A DNA stretch of 10,434 bases from Phocaeicola sp. (GCA_020026225.1 JAHHQU010000072.1:1-10434), one strand, 5' to 3'; numbered from the stretch's first letter, positions 1 to 6,755 are shown. The notes: a model not told the origin generated them from the sequence alone. Translations and numbers: made by a program.

Positions 1-37
1 TACTGCAGATTGTGGGAGAGTAGGTAGTCGCCGTTTT
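1..37 (+). rRNA. rrf: 5S ribosomal RNA, 3' end (partial)
   Basis: The window opens inside a 5S rRNA. The stretch GTGGGAGAGTAGGTAGTCGCC (about 12-32) matches the conserved 3' part of bacterial 5S rRNA (E. coli has GCGAGAGTAGGGAACTGCC at this place), and an intrinsic terminator follows within a few bases. The 5' two thirds lie outside the window, so the closing helix I cannot be checked and the exact 3' end is estimated to within a few bases. By usual order, 16S and 23S genes should lie further left. Confidence 0.85.
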
Positions 38-40
38 ACG

Positions 41-76
41 GAAGCCTCGAAGTAGAAATACTTCGGGGCTTTTTTG
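41..76 (+). terminator. intrinsic terminator of the rRNA operon
   Basis: An 11-bp stem (44-54 with 59-69, one G-U pair) is capped by a GAAA tetraloop (55-58) and followed directly by six T residues (70-75). It stands right behind the 5S rRNA end, the expected place for the rRNA operon terminator, and separates rRNA transcription from the leucine operon promoter about 90 bases on. Flanking A and T residues can extend the stem by two or three pairs. Confidence 0.92.
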
Positions 77-165
77 TTTACATAAACTTCTTGTTGGTCA
101 CTTCGTTTCCTTTCTAACTACATGAATTTTCACGGGTTTGTCTATTCCCTTTTTCTAAGCTATAA

Positions 166-196
166 TTTTTATCTTTAGAAATAATATTTATCTTTG
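166..196 (+). promoter_or_regulatory. predicted promoter of the leu operon
   Basis: TATCTTTG at 189-196 is a perfect match to the Bacteroidetes -7 box TAnnTTTG. The upstream box is weak: a T-rich stretch at 166-176 lies at about the right 19-base spacing, without a clear TTTG. The 9-mer TTTATCTTT occurs twice, at 168-176 and 187-195. Transcription should start near 202-205, about 17-20 bases before the leader peptide start codon. Bases 77-165 between the rRNA terminator and this promoter show no gene or clear site. Confidence 0.7.
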
Positions 197-221
197 CATT
201 AATCCTATTAAAAAAATAGAT

Positions 222-281
222 ATGTTGATTTTACATTATTTACTAAGCGGTTTGATGATTATTCTGCTGGGTAGCCAGTGA
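222..281 (+). CDS. leu operon leader peptide (attenuator peptide), 19 aa
   Basis: This short ORF, too small for most gene callers, reads MLILHYLLSGLMIILLGSQ and stops at TGA 279-281. Seven of 19 residues are Leu (codons 2, 4, 7, 8, 11, 15, 16) and three are Ile (3, 13, 14), including an Ile-Ile-Leu-Leu run at 258-269. It lies about 20 bases downstream of the predicted transcription start, is preceded by an A-rich stretch usual for Bacteroidetes starts, and is followed by mutually exclusive RNA pairings ending in a hairpin before leuA. This is the arrangement of classical ribosome-mediated attenuation: scarcity of charged tRNA-Leu would stall the ribosome inside the peptide and favour read-through. 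The composition could instead mark a small hydrophobic peptide, but position and RNA context argue for a leader. Function is inferred; translation is not shown. Confidence 0.75.
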   Translation: MLILHYLLSGLMIILLGSQ

Positions 282-343
282 GAAGCGAACCGTATGTGTC
301 AATCAATGTAAATTGAAACAAAAAATGCAGAAGCCTTTCTCAC
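278..343 (+). promoter_or_regulatory. predicted antiterminator structure of the leu leader RNA
   Basis: Bases 278-284 (GTGAGAA) pair perfectly with 337-343 (TTCTCAC), with a further G-U pair (285/336) and an A-T pair (277/344). The 3' strand of this pairing is the left arm and apical part of the downstream terminator, so the two cannot form together. The 5' strand overlaps the leader peptide stop codon (279-281), so a ribosome that reaches the stop would mask it, while one stalled at Leu codons 15-16 would leave it mostly free. Between the strands a local hairpin (295-303 with 312-320, one G-A mismatch) shortens the distance. Confidence 0.6.
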
Positions 344-369
344 TTTTTGGTGTGAAAGGCTTCTGCTTT
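327..369 (+). terminator. attenuator hairpin ahead of leuA
   Basis: A 13-bp perfect stem (327-339 with 354-366) continues past one T-T mismatch by three more pairs (341-343 with 350-352), closing a six-base loop at 344-349. It lies 33 bases before leuA and 45 bases after the leader stop codon. The T tract is short (TTT at 367-369, then AATAAAA), weaker than the rRNA terminator at 70-75, so termination efficiency is uncertain. Conditional read-through is inferred from the competing pairing with 278-285. Confidence 0.7.
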
Positions 370-401
370 AATAAAACTATGAAACCAAAATACAACTTGT
401 C

Positions 402-1898
402 ATGAGTGATCGACTATTTATATTTGATACCACACTCCGTGATGGTGAACAAGTCCCCGGATGTCAATTAAACACTGTTGAAAAAATTCAAATAGCAAAG
501 CAATTGGAGGCTTTAGGCGTTGACATCATTGAAGCAGGATTCCCGATCTCAAGTCCTGGAGATTTCCAGTCTGTTATAGAAATATCCAAAGCAGTGACCT
601 GGCCGACAATCTGTGCATTGGCACGTGCGGTACAGAAAGATATTGATGTGGCGGCAGAAGCTTTAAAGTATGCAAAGCATAAACGCATTCATACTGGAAT
701 AGGCACTTCAGAACAACATATACGATATAAATTTAATTCGAATCAAGATGAAATATTGGAACGTGCCGTTGCTGCAGTGAAGTATGCTCGACGTTATGTA
801 GATGACGTTGAATTTTATGCGGAAGATGCTGGACGCACGGACAATGTTTATTTGGCTCGTGTGGTAGAGTCGGTCATCAAGGCAGGAGCTACTGTCGTGA
901 ATATTCCAGATACTACGGGATATTGTCTTCCCGAGGAATATGGCGAGAAGATAAGGTTTCTGAAAGAGCATGTCGACGGCATAGACAAGATCATTCTTTC
1001 AACGCATTGTCATAATGATTTAGGTATGGCTACCGCCAATACCATGAACGGAATCTTAAACGGTGCACGTCAAGTAGAGGTGACGATAAATGGAATCGGT
1101 GAACGGGCAGGAAATACTTCTTTAGAAGAAATCGCCATGATCTTCCGTTCTCATCACGAATTGAACATTGATACGAACATCAATACGAAAAAAATATATT
1201 CCACCAGCCGAATGGTTTCCAGCTTGATGAATATGCCGATTCAGCCCAATAAAGCGATTGTCGGTAAAAATGCCTTTGCACATTCTTCCGGGATACATCA
1301 GGACGGCATGTTGAAAAATACCAGTACGTATGAAATTATTGATCCGAAAGAAGTAGGTATTGATGATTGTGCTATCGTATTGACGGCCCGCAGCGGACGT
1401 GCAGCCTTAAAGCATCGTTTGCATGTTTTAGGCATTGAGATGACACAAGAAATATTGGATAAGGTCTATGAAGATTTCCTGAAGTTGGCTGATAAGAAGA
1501 AAGATATTACCGACGATGATGTCTTAGTATTGGCGGGTGCCGACAGGAATGTGAATCATCATATAAAATTGGAATACCTTCAGGTCACCAGTGGAGTGGG
1601 CGTACGCTCAGTGGCCAGTTTGGGCTTGAATATTTCTGGAGAACAGTTTGAAGCTGCCGCTACAGGCAATGGTCCGGTAGATGCAGCAATCAAGGCGGTT
1701 AAGCAGATCATTCGTCGTCAGATGACTTTAAAGGAATTTACCATTCAAGCTATCAGCAAGGGAAGTGATGATGTGGGTAAAGTACACATGCAAGTTGAAT
1801 ACAATGGACAGATATTCTATGGATTTGGCGCCAATACGGATATTATCGCCGCTTCTGTAGAAGCATTCATCGATTGCATCAACAAATTCAGGCATTAA
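402..1898 (+). CDS. leuA: 2-isopropylmalate synthase
   Basis: This cytosolic enzyme condenses acetyl-CoA with 2-oxoisovalerate to 2-isopropylmalate, the first committed step of leucine synthesis. The 498 residues show the DRE-TIM (HMGL-like) barrel first: DTTLRDGEQ at 9-17 with metal ligand Asp14, THCHND at 201-206 with metal ligands His202 and His204, GERAGN at 233-238 and HSSGIHQDG at 294-302. The C-terminal regulatory domain (about 385-498) carries GNGPVDAA at 422-429, the region that binds leucine in feedback-inhibited LeuA. The length is normal for a bacterial LeuA with regulatory domain. The ATG at 402 puts the protein directly at the conserved N terminus; it overlaps the stop of an 8-codon ORF starting at 379. 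It is the first gene of a five-gene operon and lies behind the attenuator, so it should be under both transcriptional attenuation and allosteric control. Confidence 0.95.
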   Translation: MSDRLFIFDTTLRDGEQVPGCQLNTVEKIQIAKQLEALGVDIIEAGFPISSPGDFQSVIEISKAVTWPTICALARAVQKDIDVAAEALKYAKHKRIHTGIGTSEQHIRYKFNSNQDEILERAVAAVKYARRYVDDVEFYAEDAGRTDNVYLARVVESVIKAGATVVNIPDTTGYCLPEEYGEKIRFLKEHVDGIDKIILSTHCHNDLGMATANTMNGILNGARQVEVTINGIGERAGNTSLEEIAMIFRSHHELNIDTNINTKKIYSTSRMVSSLMNMPIQPNKAIVGKNAFAHSSGIHQDGMLKNTSTYEIIDPKEVGIDDCAIVLTARSGRAALKHRLHVLGIEMTQEILDKVYEDFLKLADKKKDITDDDVLVLAGADRNVNHHIKLEYLQVTSGVGVRSVASLGLNISGEQFEAAATGNGPVDAAIKAVKQIIRRQMTLKEFTIQAISKGSDDVGKVHMQVEYNGQIFYGFGANTDIIAASVEAFIDCINKFRH

Positions 1899-1943
1899 CC
1901 CTTGACAGCACATGTTTTTTTCATACTCTTTATAATTGATACC

Positions 1944-3338
1944 GTGAACACATTATTTGATAAAATATGGGACGCTCATATCGTACAGCAGGTACATGAC
2001 GGTCCCACTCAATTGTATATTGACAGATTATATTGCCATGAGGTAACCAGTCCACAAGCTTTTACAGGGTTACGCGAGCGTGGATTGAAATGTTTTCGTC
2101 CCCAGCAAATCTATTGTATGCCCGATCATAACACTCCTACCCATGATCAGGACATGCCCATTGAAGATCCCGTATCCAAGAGTCAGGTAGATGCCTTGGA
2201 AAGAAATGCAGCTGATTTCGAATTGAACTATTTTGGAATGATGGACAAGCGGAACGGAATCATCCACGTAGTAGGACCGGAACAAGGACTGAGCTTGCCA
2301 GGAATGACGATTGTTTGCGGGGATTCTCATACCTCTACGCATGGGGCATTAGGAGCTATTGCTTTTGGTATTGGAACCACCGAAGTGGAAATGGTCTTGG
2401 CTTCTCAGACCTTATTGCAAGCTCGTCCCAAGACCATGCGAATTACCATCGAAGGAAAGTTGGGAAAAGGGGTCACCGCAAAAGATGTAGCCCTTTATAT
2501 GATGGCTCGGATGACTACCAGCGGAGCAACGGGATATTTTGTGGAATATGCCGGTGAAACCGTACGCAATTTAACGATGGAAGGACGCTTGACATTGTGC
2601 AATCTTTCGATAGAGATGGGAGCGCGAGGAGGCATGGTGGCTCCTGATGAAGTGACCTTTGCTTATTTGAAAGATAGACCCTATGCACCCAAAGGAGCGG
2701 AATGGGAGAAGGCTTTGGCTTATTGGAAAAGCCTGAAGAGCGGTTCGGATGCGGTATTCGATAAGGAAGTCCGGTTCGATGCTGCTGATATCCAGCCGAT
2801 GATTACTTATGGAACGAATCCAGGTATGGGAATGGGCATTTCTTCGACGATTCCACTAACGGATGGAATGAGTGAGGTAGAGAAGCAATCTTTTGAGAAA
2901 TCCTTGCATTATATGGGATTACAAAGCGGGACTTCATTGATTGGTCATCCTATTGATTATGTATTTTTGGGTGCCTGTACCAATGGACGTATAGAAGATT
3001 TCCGTGCTTTTGCTTCCTTGGTAAAAGGACGTCATAAGTCGGACCAAGTCATTGCTTGGCTGGTGCCAGGTTCATGGACCGTTGCCCGTCAGATTCAAGA
3101 AGAAGGGATTGATCAGATTCTGGAGGAAGCAGGCTTTACAATTCGTCAACCAGGATGCAGTGCTTGTCTGGCTATGAATGACGATAAAATTCCATCAGGA
3201 AAGTATTCTGTTTCTACCAGCAATCGTAATTTTGAGGGACGTCAAGGTCCAGGTTCACGAACCATTTTGGCTAGTCCGTTGACTGCCGCTGCAGCAGCGA
3301 TAACCGGTGTGATTACTGATCCGCGTGATTTCCTTTAA
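1944..3338 (+). CDS. leuC: 3-isopropylmalate dehydratase, large subunit
   Basis: LeuC pairs with LeuD to form isopropylmalate isomerase, which converts 2-isopropylmalate to 3-isopropylmalate through a dehydration-hydration on a [4Fe-4S] cluster. Starting at GTG 1944 the protein has 464 residues, the usual LeuC length, and begins with the family N terminus (V/M)NTLFDKIWDAH. The open frame continues upstream to TTG 1902, but those 14 residues (MTAHVFFILFIIDT) are hydrophobic and absent from the family, so I reject that start. Cluster cysteines are visible: Cys345 in FLGACTNGR and Cys405 and Cys408 in QPGCSAC. Other aconitase-family signatures are CMPDHNTPTHDQ (58-69), CGDSHTSTHGALG (125-137) and NRNFEGRQGPGSRT (427-440). 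The start lies 45 bases after leuA and the stop 12 bases before leuD, so cotranscription and coupled production with its partner are likely. Confidence 0.94.
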   Translation: MNTLFDKIWDAHIVQQVHDGPTQLYIDRLYCHEVTSPQAFTGLRERGLKCFRPQQIYCMPDHNTPTHDQDMPIEDPVSKSQVDALERNAADFELNYFGMMDKRNGIIHVVGPEQGLSLPGMTIVCGDSHTSTHGALGAIAFGIGTTEVEMVLASQTLLQARPKTMRITIEGKLGKGVTAKDVALYMMARMTTSGATGYFVEYAGETVRNLTMEGRLTLCNLSIEMGARGGMVAPDEVTFAYLKDRPYAPKGAEWEKALAYWKSLKSGSDAVFDKEVRFDAADIQPMITYGTNPGMGMGISSTIPLTDGMSEVEKQSFEKSLHYMGLQSGTSLIGHPIDYVFLGACTNGRIEDFRAFASLVKGRHKSDQVIAWLVPGSWTVARQIQEEGIDQILEEAGFTIRQPGCSACLAMNDDKIPSGKYSVSTSNRNFEGRQGPGSRTILASPLTAAAAAITGVITDPRDFL

Positions 3339-3350
3339 TAAATAGTAATT

Positions 3351-3974
3351 ATGAAACAAAAATTCAATATTCTAACCAGTACGTGTGTCCCTTTGCCTTT
3401 AGAAAATGTGGATACCGATCAGATTATACCTGCTCGTTTCTTAAAGGCCACCACGCGTGATGAAAAATTTTTTGGAGACAATCTCTTTTGTGACTGGCGT
3501 TATAAGGCAGATGGAAGTCCCAATCCTGATTTTGTTTTGAACAATCCGCTTTATGGAGGACAGATTTTGGTAGCTGGAAAAAATTTCGGAAGTGGTTCCA
3601 GTAGAGAACATGCTGCTTGGGCGATTGCCGGATATGGTTTTCGGGTGGTTATCTCAAGCTTCTTTGCGGATATTCATAAAAATAATGAATTGAATAATTT
3701 TGTACTTCCCGTTGTGGTAAGCGAATCGTTCTTGAAAGAATTATTCGATACAATATTCCAGAATCCGAAGATGGAAGTTGAGGTAAATCTCCCCGAACAG
3801 TTTGTGGTTAATAAAGTAACAGGCCATAAGGAGTCGTTTGAAATTAATGCTTATCGGAAACATTGTTTGCTGCATGGTTTGGATGACATTGATTTTTTGG
3901 TAGGCAGCAAGCAGCAGATAGAAGCTTTCGAGAAAGGACGGAACATGGATAATGCAAGAGAAAGTTATGAATAG
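3351..3974 (+). CDS. leuD: 3-isopropylmalate dehydratase, small subunit
   Basis: LeuD is the swivel-domain partner of LeuC in isopropylmalate isomerase. The 207-residue protein has the family signatures NVDTDQIIPARFLK (19-32) and GKNFGSGSSREHAAWAI (about 76-92), whose Gly/Ser/Arg loop contacts the substrate carboxylates. Length and order of motifs are normal for LeuD. It starts 12 bases after leuC. Its C-terminal codons overlap the start of the next synthase gene: the stop TAG (3972-3974) lies after the ATG at 3967, which suggests translational coupling. LeuCD in several bacteria also isomerise citramalate, relevant here because of the second synthase gene that follows. Confidence 0.94.
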   Translation: MKQKFNILTSTCVPLPLENVDTDQIIPARFLKATTRDEKFFGDNLFCDWRYKADGSPNPDFVLNNPLYGGQILVAGKNFGSGSSREHAAWAIAGYGFRVVISSFFADIHKNNELNNFVLPVVVSESFLKELFDTIFQNPKMEVEVNLPEQFVVNKVTGHKESFEINAYRKHCLLHGLDDIDFLVGSKQQIEAFEKGRNMDNARESYE

Positions 3975-5493
3975 ACCAGTAATAGAAATCATGGATACTA
4001 CGTTGCGTGACGGTGAACAGACCAGCGGCGTATCGTTTGTACCCCATGAGAAGTTGATGATAGCCCGGTTACTTCTTGATGCATTGAAGGTAGATCGTAT
4101 AGAGATTGGGTCGGCTCGCGTTTCAGAAGGAGAGTTTTATTCAGCGAAGATCATTTGTGAATGGGCGGCTCGCCAGGGATTCCTGGACCGTGTTGAAATC
4201 TTGGGATTTGTTGATGGAAAGGTCTCCGTAGATTGGATTAGTCAGGTTGGAGGAAAGGTGATCAATCTGTTGGCGAAAGGTTCGGAAAGACATTGTTTTT
4301 ATCAGTTGCATAAAACCCTTCAAGAACATTTGGCAGATATCAAGGAGACGGTCGACTATGCCCATTCCAAAGGATTGAAGGTGAATGTGTATCTGGAAGA
4401 TTGGAGCAATGGCATGAAAGACAGTCTGGATTACGTATACGGATTGATGGATGAGTTGAAGACCCTTGATATCCAACGGTACATGCTTCCCGATACGTTA
4501 GGTATTCTGAACCCTTTACAAGTCATTGAGTATATGCGGAAGATGCGTAAGCGATACCCTGATTTACATTTTGACTTCCATGCACACAATGACTATGATT
4601 TGGCGGTCAGCAATGTGTTGGCTTCCGTACTTTCGGGGGTAAAAGGTTTGCATACCACAATCAACGGATTGGGTGAACGAGCAGGAAATGCACCGCTGGC
4701 CAGTGTACAGGCCATATTGAAAGATCACTTTCATGCCATTACACATATTGATGAAAGTCGCTTGAATGAAGTCAGTCGTGCGGTAGAGTCCTATTCAGGA
4801 GTCGTCATACCTCCCAACAAGCCCATTGTGGGACAGAGCGTCTTTACGCAAGTAGCGGGTATACATGCCGATGGAGATACGAAAAATAACCTGTACTGCA
4901 ATGATTTGTTGCCAGAACGTTTTGGCCGTATTCGTGAATATGCTTTAGGTAAGAATTCAGGAAGGGCGAATATCCGAAAGAATTTGCAGAGTTTGGGATT
5001 GGACCTGGACGATGCTTCTATGGATAAGGTAACCCAACGCATCATAGAACTGGGAGATTGCAAGGAGTTGGTAACCTTGGAAGATCTTCCTTATATAATC
5101 AGTGACGTGTTGAAACACGATGAAGCCAATAATCGAGTCAAGTTATTGAGTTATTTGGTTACCTTGACTAAAGGATTGAAGCCTGTAGCGACGTTGAGCA
5201 TTCAGATTGATGGACAAGTATATCAGGAAAGCTCCTCGGGTGACGGTCAGTATGATGCCTTTGTGCGTGCTCTTCAGAAAATCTACAAAGGAACATTGAA
5301 GCGCCAGCTTCCGATGTTGGTCAATTATGCGGTGAGCATACCTCCTGGCGGACGTACAGACGCATTTGTTCAGACCGTAATCACTTGGAATTATGAGGAT
5401 AAGGAATTCAGAACCCGAGGGTTTGATGCTGACCAAACGGAGGCAGCTATCAAGGCAACGATTAAGATGCTGAATCTGATTGACAATGACTGA
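3967..5493 (+). CDS. second LeuA-family synthase: isopropylmalate or citramalate synthase
   Basis: A DRE-TIM acyltransferase, paralogous to the leuA product but distinct from it. It should condense acetyl-CoA with a 2-oxo acid; if the acceptor is pyruvate it is a citramalate synthase (CimA type) feeding isoleucine synthesis, if 2-oxoisovalerate a second LeuA. From ATG 3967 (508 residues) I see DTTLRDGEQ with Asp15, DFHAHND with metal ligands His205 and His207, GERAGNAPL (236-244), VAGIHADGD (296-304), GKNSGRANI (328-336) and a C-terminal regulatory domain from about 390. In that domain SGDGQYDA (424-431) replaces the GNGPVDAA of LeuA, so the effector may differ. ATG 3952 is an alternative start adding MQEKV and giving a 23-base instead of 8-base overlap with leuD; I prefer 3967 because the conserved sequence begins right after it. 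Both paralogues keep all catalytic residues, so redundancy is less likely than division of labour. Substrate is inferred only. Confidence 0.85.
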   Translation: MNRPVIEIMDTTLRDGEQTSGVSFVPHEKLMIARLLLDALKVDRIEIGSARVSEGEFYSAKIICEWAARQGFLDRVEILGFVDGKVSVDWISQVGGKVINLLAKGSERHCFYQLHKTLQEHLADIKETVDYAHSKGLKVNVYLEDWSNGMKDSLDYVYGLMDELKTLDIQRYMLPDTLGILNPLQVIEYMRKMRKRYPDLHFDFHAHNDYDLAVSNVLASVLSGVKGLHTTINGLGERAGNAPLASVQAILKDHFHAITHIDESRLNEVSRAVESYSGVVIPPNKPIVGQSVFTQVAGIHADGDTKNNLYCNDLLPERFGRIREYALGKNSGRANIRKNLQSLGLDLDDASMDKVTQRIIELGDCKELVTLEDLPYIISDVLKHDEANNRVKLLSYLVTLTKGLKPVATLSIQIDGQVYQESSSGDGQYDAFVRALQKIYKGTLKRQLPMLVNYAVSIPPGGRTDAFVQTVITWNYEDKEFRTRGFDADQTEAAIKATIKMLNLIDND

Positions 5494-5521
5494 TTGGAAG
5501 AAAACCTATAACACAACCTTA

Positions 5522-5548
5522 TATTCTCTTGGGTAAATGGAGAGAATA
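5522..5548 (+). other. intercistronic hairpin before leuB
   Basis: TATTCTCT (5522-5529) and AGAGAATA (5541-5548) form a perfect 8-bp inverted repeat with an 11-base loop. It sits in the 71-base gap between the second synthase gene and leuB, ending 16 bases before the leuB ATG. No T tract follows, so it is not an intrinsic terminator. It may affect mRNA processing, stability or leuB translation; that role is conjecture. Confidence 0.45.
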
Positions 5549-5564
5549 CTTAAATCAACATATT

Positions 5565-6626
5565 ATGAACTTTAAAATAGCTGTATTGCCCGGTGATGGA
5601 ATTGGTCCGGAAATATCAAAACAAGGAGTAGATGTAATGACCGCTGTTTGTGAGAAGTTTGGTCATACGGTGAATTATGAATATGCCATCTGTGGAGCGG
5701 ATGCGATAGATAAAGTGGGAAACCCCTTTCCACACGAGACGTTTGAACTCTGTCGCCAGTCGGACGCAGTGCTTTTTTCAGCAGTGGGAGATCCGAAATT
5801 TGATCAAGACCCAACAGCGAAAGTACGGCCAGAGCAAGGTCTGCTGGCTATGCGTAAGCAATTGGGCCTGTACGCCAATATTCGTCCCGTGCAGACCTTC
5901 AAATGTCTTCTTCATAAATCTCCCCTTCGTGCCGAATTAGTGGAAGGTGCTGACTTTATTTGCATCCGTGAATTGACGGGAGGAATGTATTTTGGAGAAA
6001 AATACCAAGATGATGAAAAAGCATACGATACGAACTTCTATAGTAGGCCGGAAATCGAGCGTATCCTGAAGGTCGGTTTTGAGTATGCGATGAAGCGCCG
6101 GAAACATTTGACTGTTGTCGATAAAGCCAATGTATTGGCATCTTCTCGATTATGGAGACAGATTGCCCAAGAGATGGCTGCGTCTTATCCAGAGGTAACA
6201 ACCGATTACATGTATGTGGATAACGCAGCGATGCGTATGATTCAAGAACCCACCTTCTTTGATGTCTTGGTTACCGAAAATACTTTCGGTGATATTCTGA
6301 CTGATGAAGGGTCTTGTATCAGTGGTTCAATGGGGTTGCTTCCTTCGGCTTCTACAGGTGAATCTACTCCGGTGTTTGAACCTATCCATGGTTCTTGGCC
6401 GCAGGCTAAGGGATTGAATATTGCCAATCCGCTGGCTCAGATTCTTTCCGTGGCTATGTTGTTTGAATATTTCGACCTAAAGAAGGAGGGAGCCTTGATT
6501 CGTGAGGCGGTGGAGGCTTCTTTGGACGCTTGTGTACGTACTCCTGAAATTCAAGTGGAGGGCGGAAAGAAGTATGGAACCAAAGAAGTTGGACACTGGA
6601 TTGTAGAGTATATTCGTACCCATTGA
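5565..6626 (+). CDS. leuB: 3-isopropylmalate dehydrogenase
   Basis: LeuB oxidises and decarboxylates 3-isopropylmalate with NAD+ to 2-oxoisocaproate, the direct precursor of leucine; many LeuB enzymes also accept 3-methylmalate in the citramalate route to isoleucine. From ATG 5565 the protein has 353 residues, standard for the family, and starts MNFKIAVLPGDGIGPE. An open frame reaches back to TTG 5529, but those 12 residues run through the intercistronic hairpin and are not family-like. Visible residues include Arg97 and Arg107 (MRKQLGLYANIRP), Arg135 (IRELTGG), Tyr142 (TGGMYFGE), Lys187 (VDKANVLASSRLWR), Asp219, and the metal ligands Asp243 and Asp247 in NTFGDILTDEGS. The NAD-binding loop reads HGSWPQAKGLNIANP instead of the common HGSAPDIAGK-type sequence, a variant I associate with Bacteroidetes. 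It is the last operon gene, with a long hairpin beginning 130 bases downstream. Confidence 0.94.
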   Translation: MNFKIAVLPGDGIGPEISKQGVDVMTAVCEKFGHTVNYEYAICGADAIDKVGNPFPHETFELCRQSDAVLFSAVGDPKFDQDPTAKVRPEQGLLAMRKQLGLYANIRPVQTFKCLLHKSPLRAELVEGADFICIRELTGGMYFGEKYQDDEKAYDTNFYSRPEIERILKVGFEYAMKRRKHLTVVDKANVLASSRLWRQIAQEMAASYPEVTTDYMYVDNAAMRMIQEPTFFDVLVTENTFGDILTDEGSCISGSMGLLPSASTGESTPVFEPIHGSWPQAKGLNIANPLAQILSVAMLFEYFDLKKEGALIREAVEASLDACVRTPEIQVEGGKKYGTKEVGHWIVEYIRTH

Positions 6627-6755
6627 TGCTTCCTCCTTAAGGAACTTGTCAGATGAATACCTATAAACTATAGTCTGCAGTTTTTAGTCTCAGGACTGTT
6701 TCCCGAAAGATTTATAGCGTTTGTAAGGATGCTGAAATCAATCTGCTAAATAAAT

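Noticed and set aside
1902..1936. TTGACA and TATAAT resembling a sigma-70 promoter before leuC
   Set aside because: The spacing is 23 bases instead of about 17, the site is within an operon, and Bacteroidetes use a different consensus (TAnnTTTG with an upstream TTTG).
4141..4476. Minus-strand open frames inside the leu operon, for example 111 codons here
   Set aside because: They lie wholly within strong coding sequence on the + strand and show no recognisable motifs, promoter or independent context.
5529..5564. Twelve-codon N-terminal extension of leuB from TTG
   Set aside because: It lies across a hairpin, is not family-like, and ATG 5565 begins the standard LeuB N terminus with standard length.
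6627..6755. Short inverted repeats after leuB such as TTCCT/AGGAA and AGTC/GACT
   Set aside because: Stems of four or five bases without T tracts are expected by chance; the real terminator candidate is the long stem at 6756-6819.
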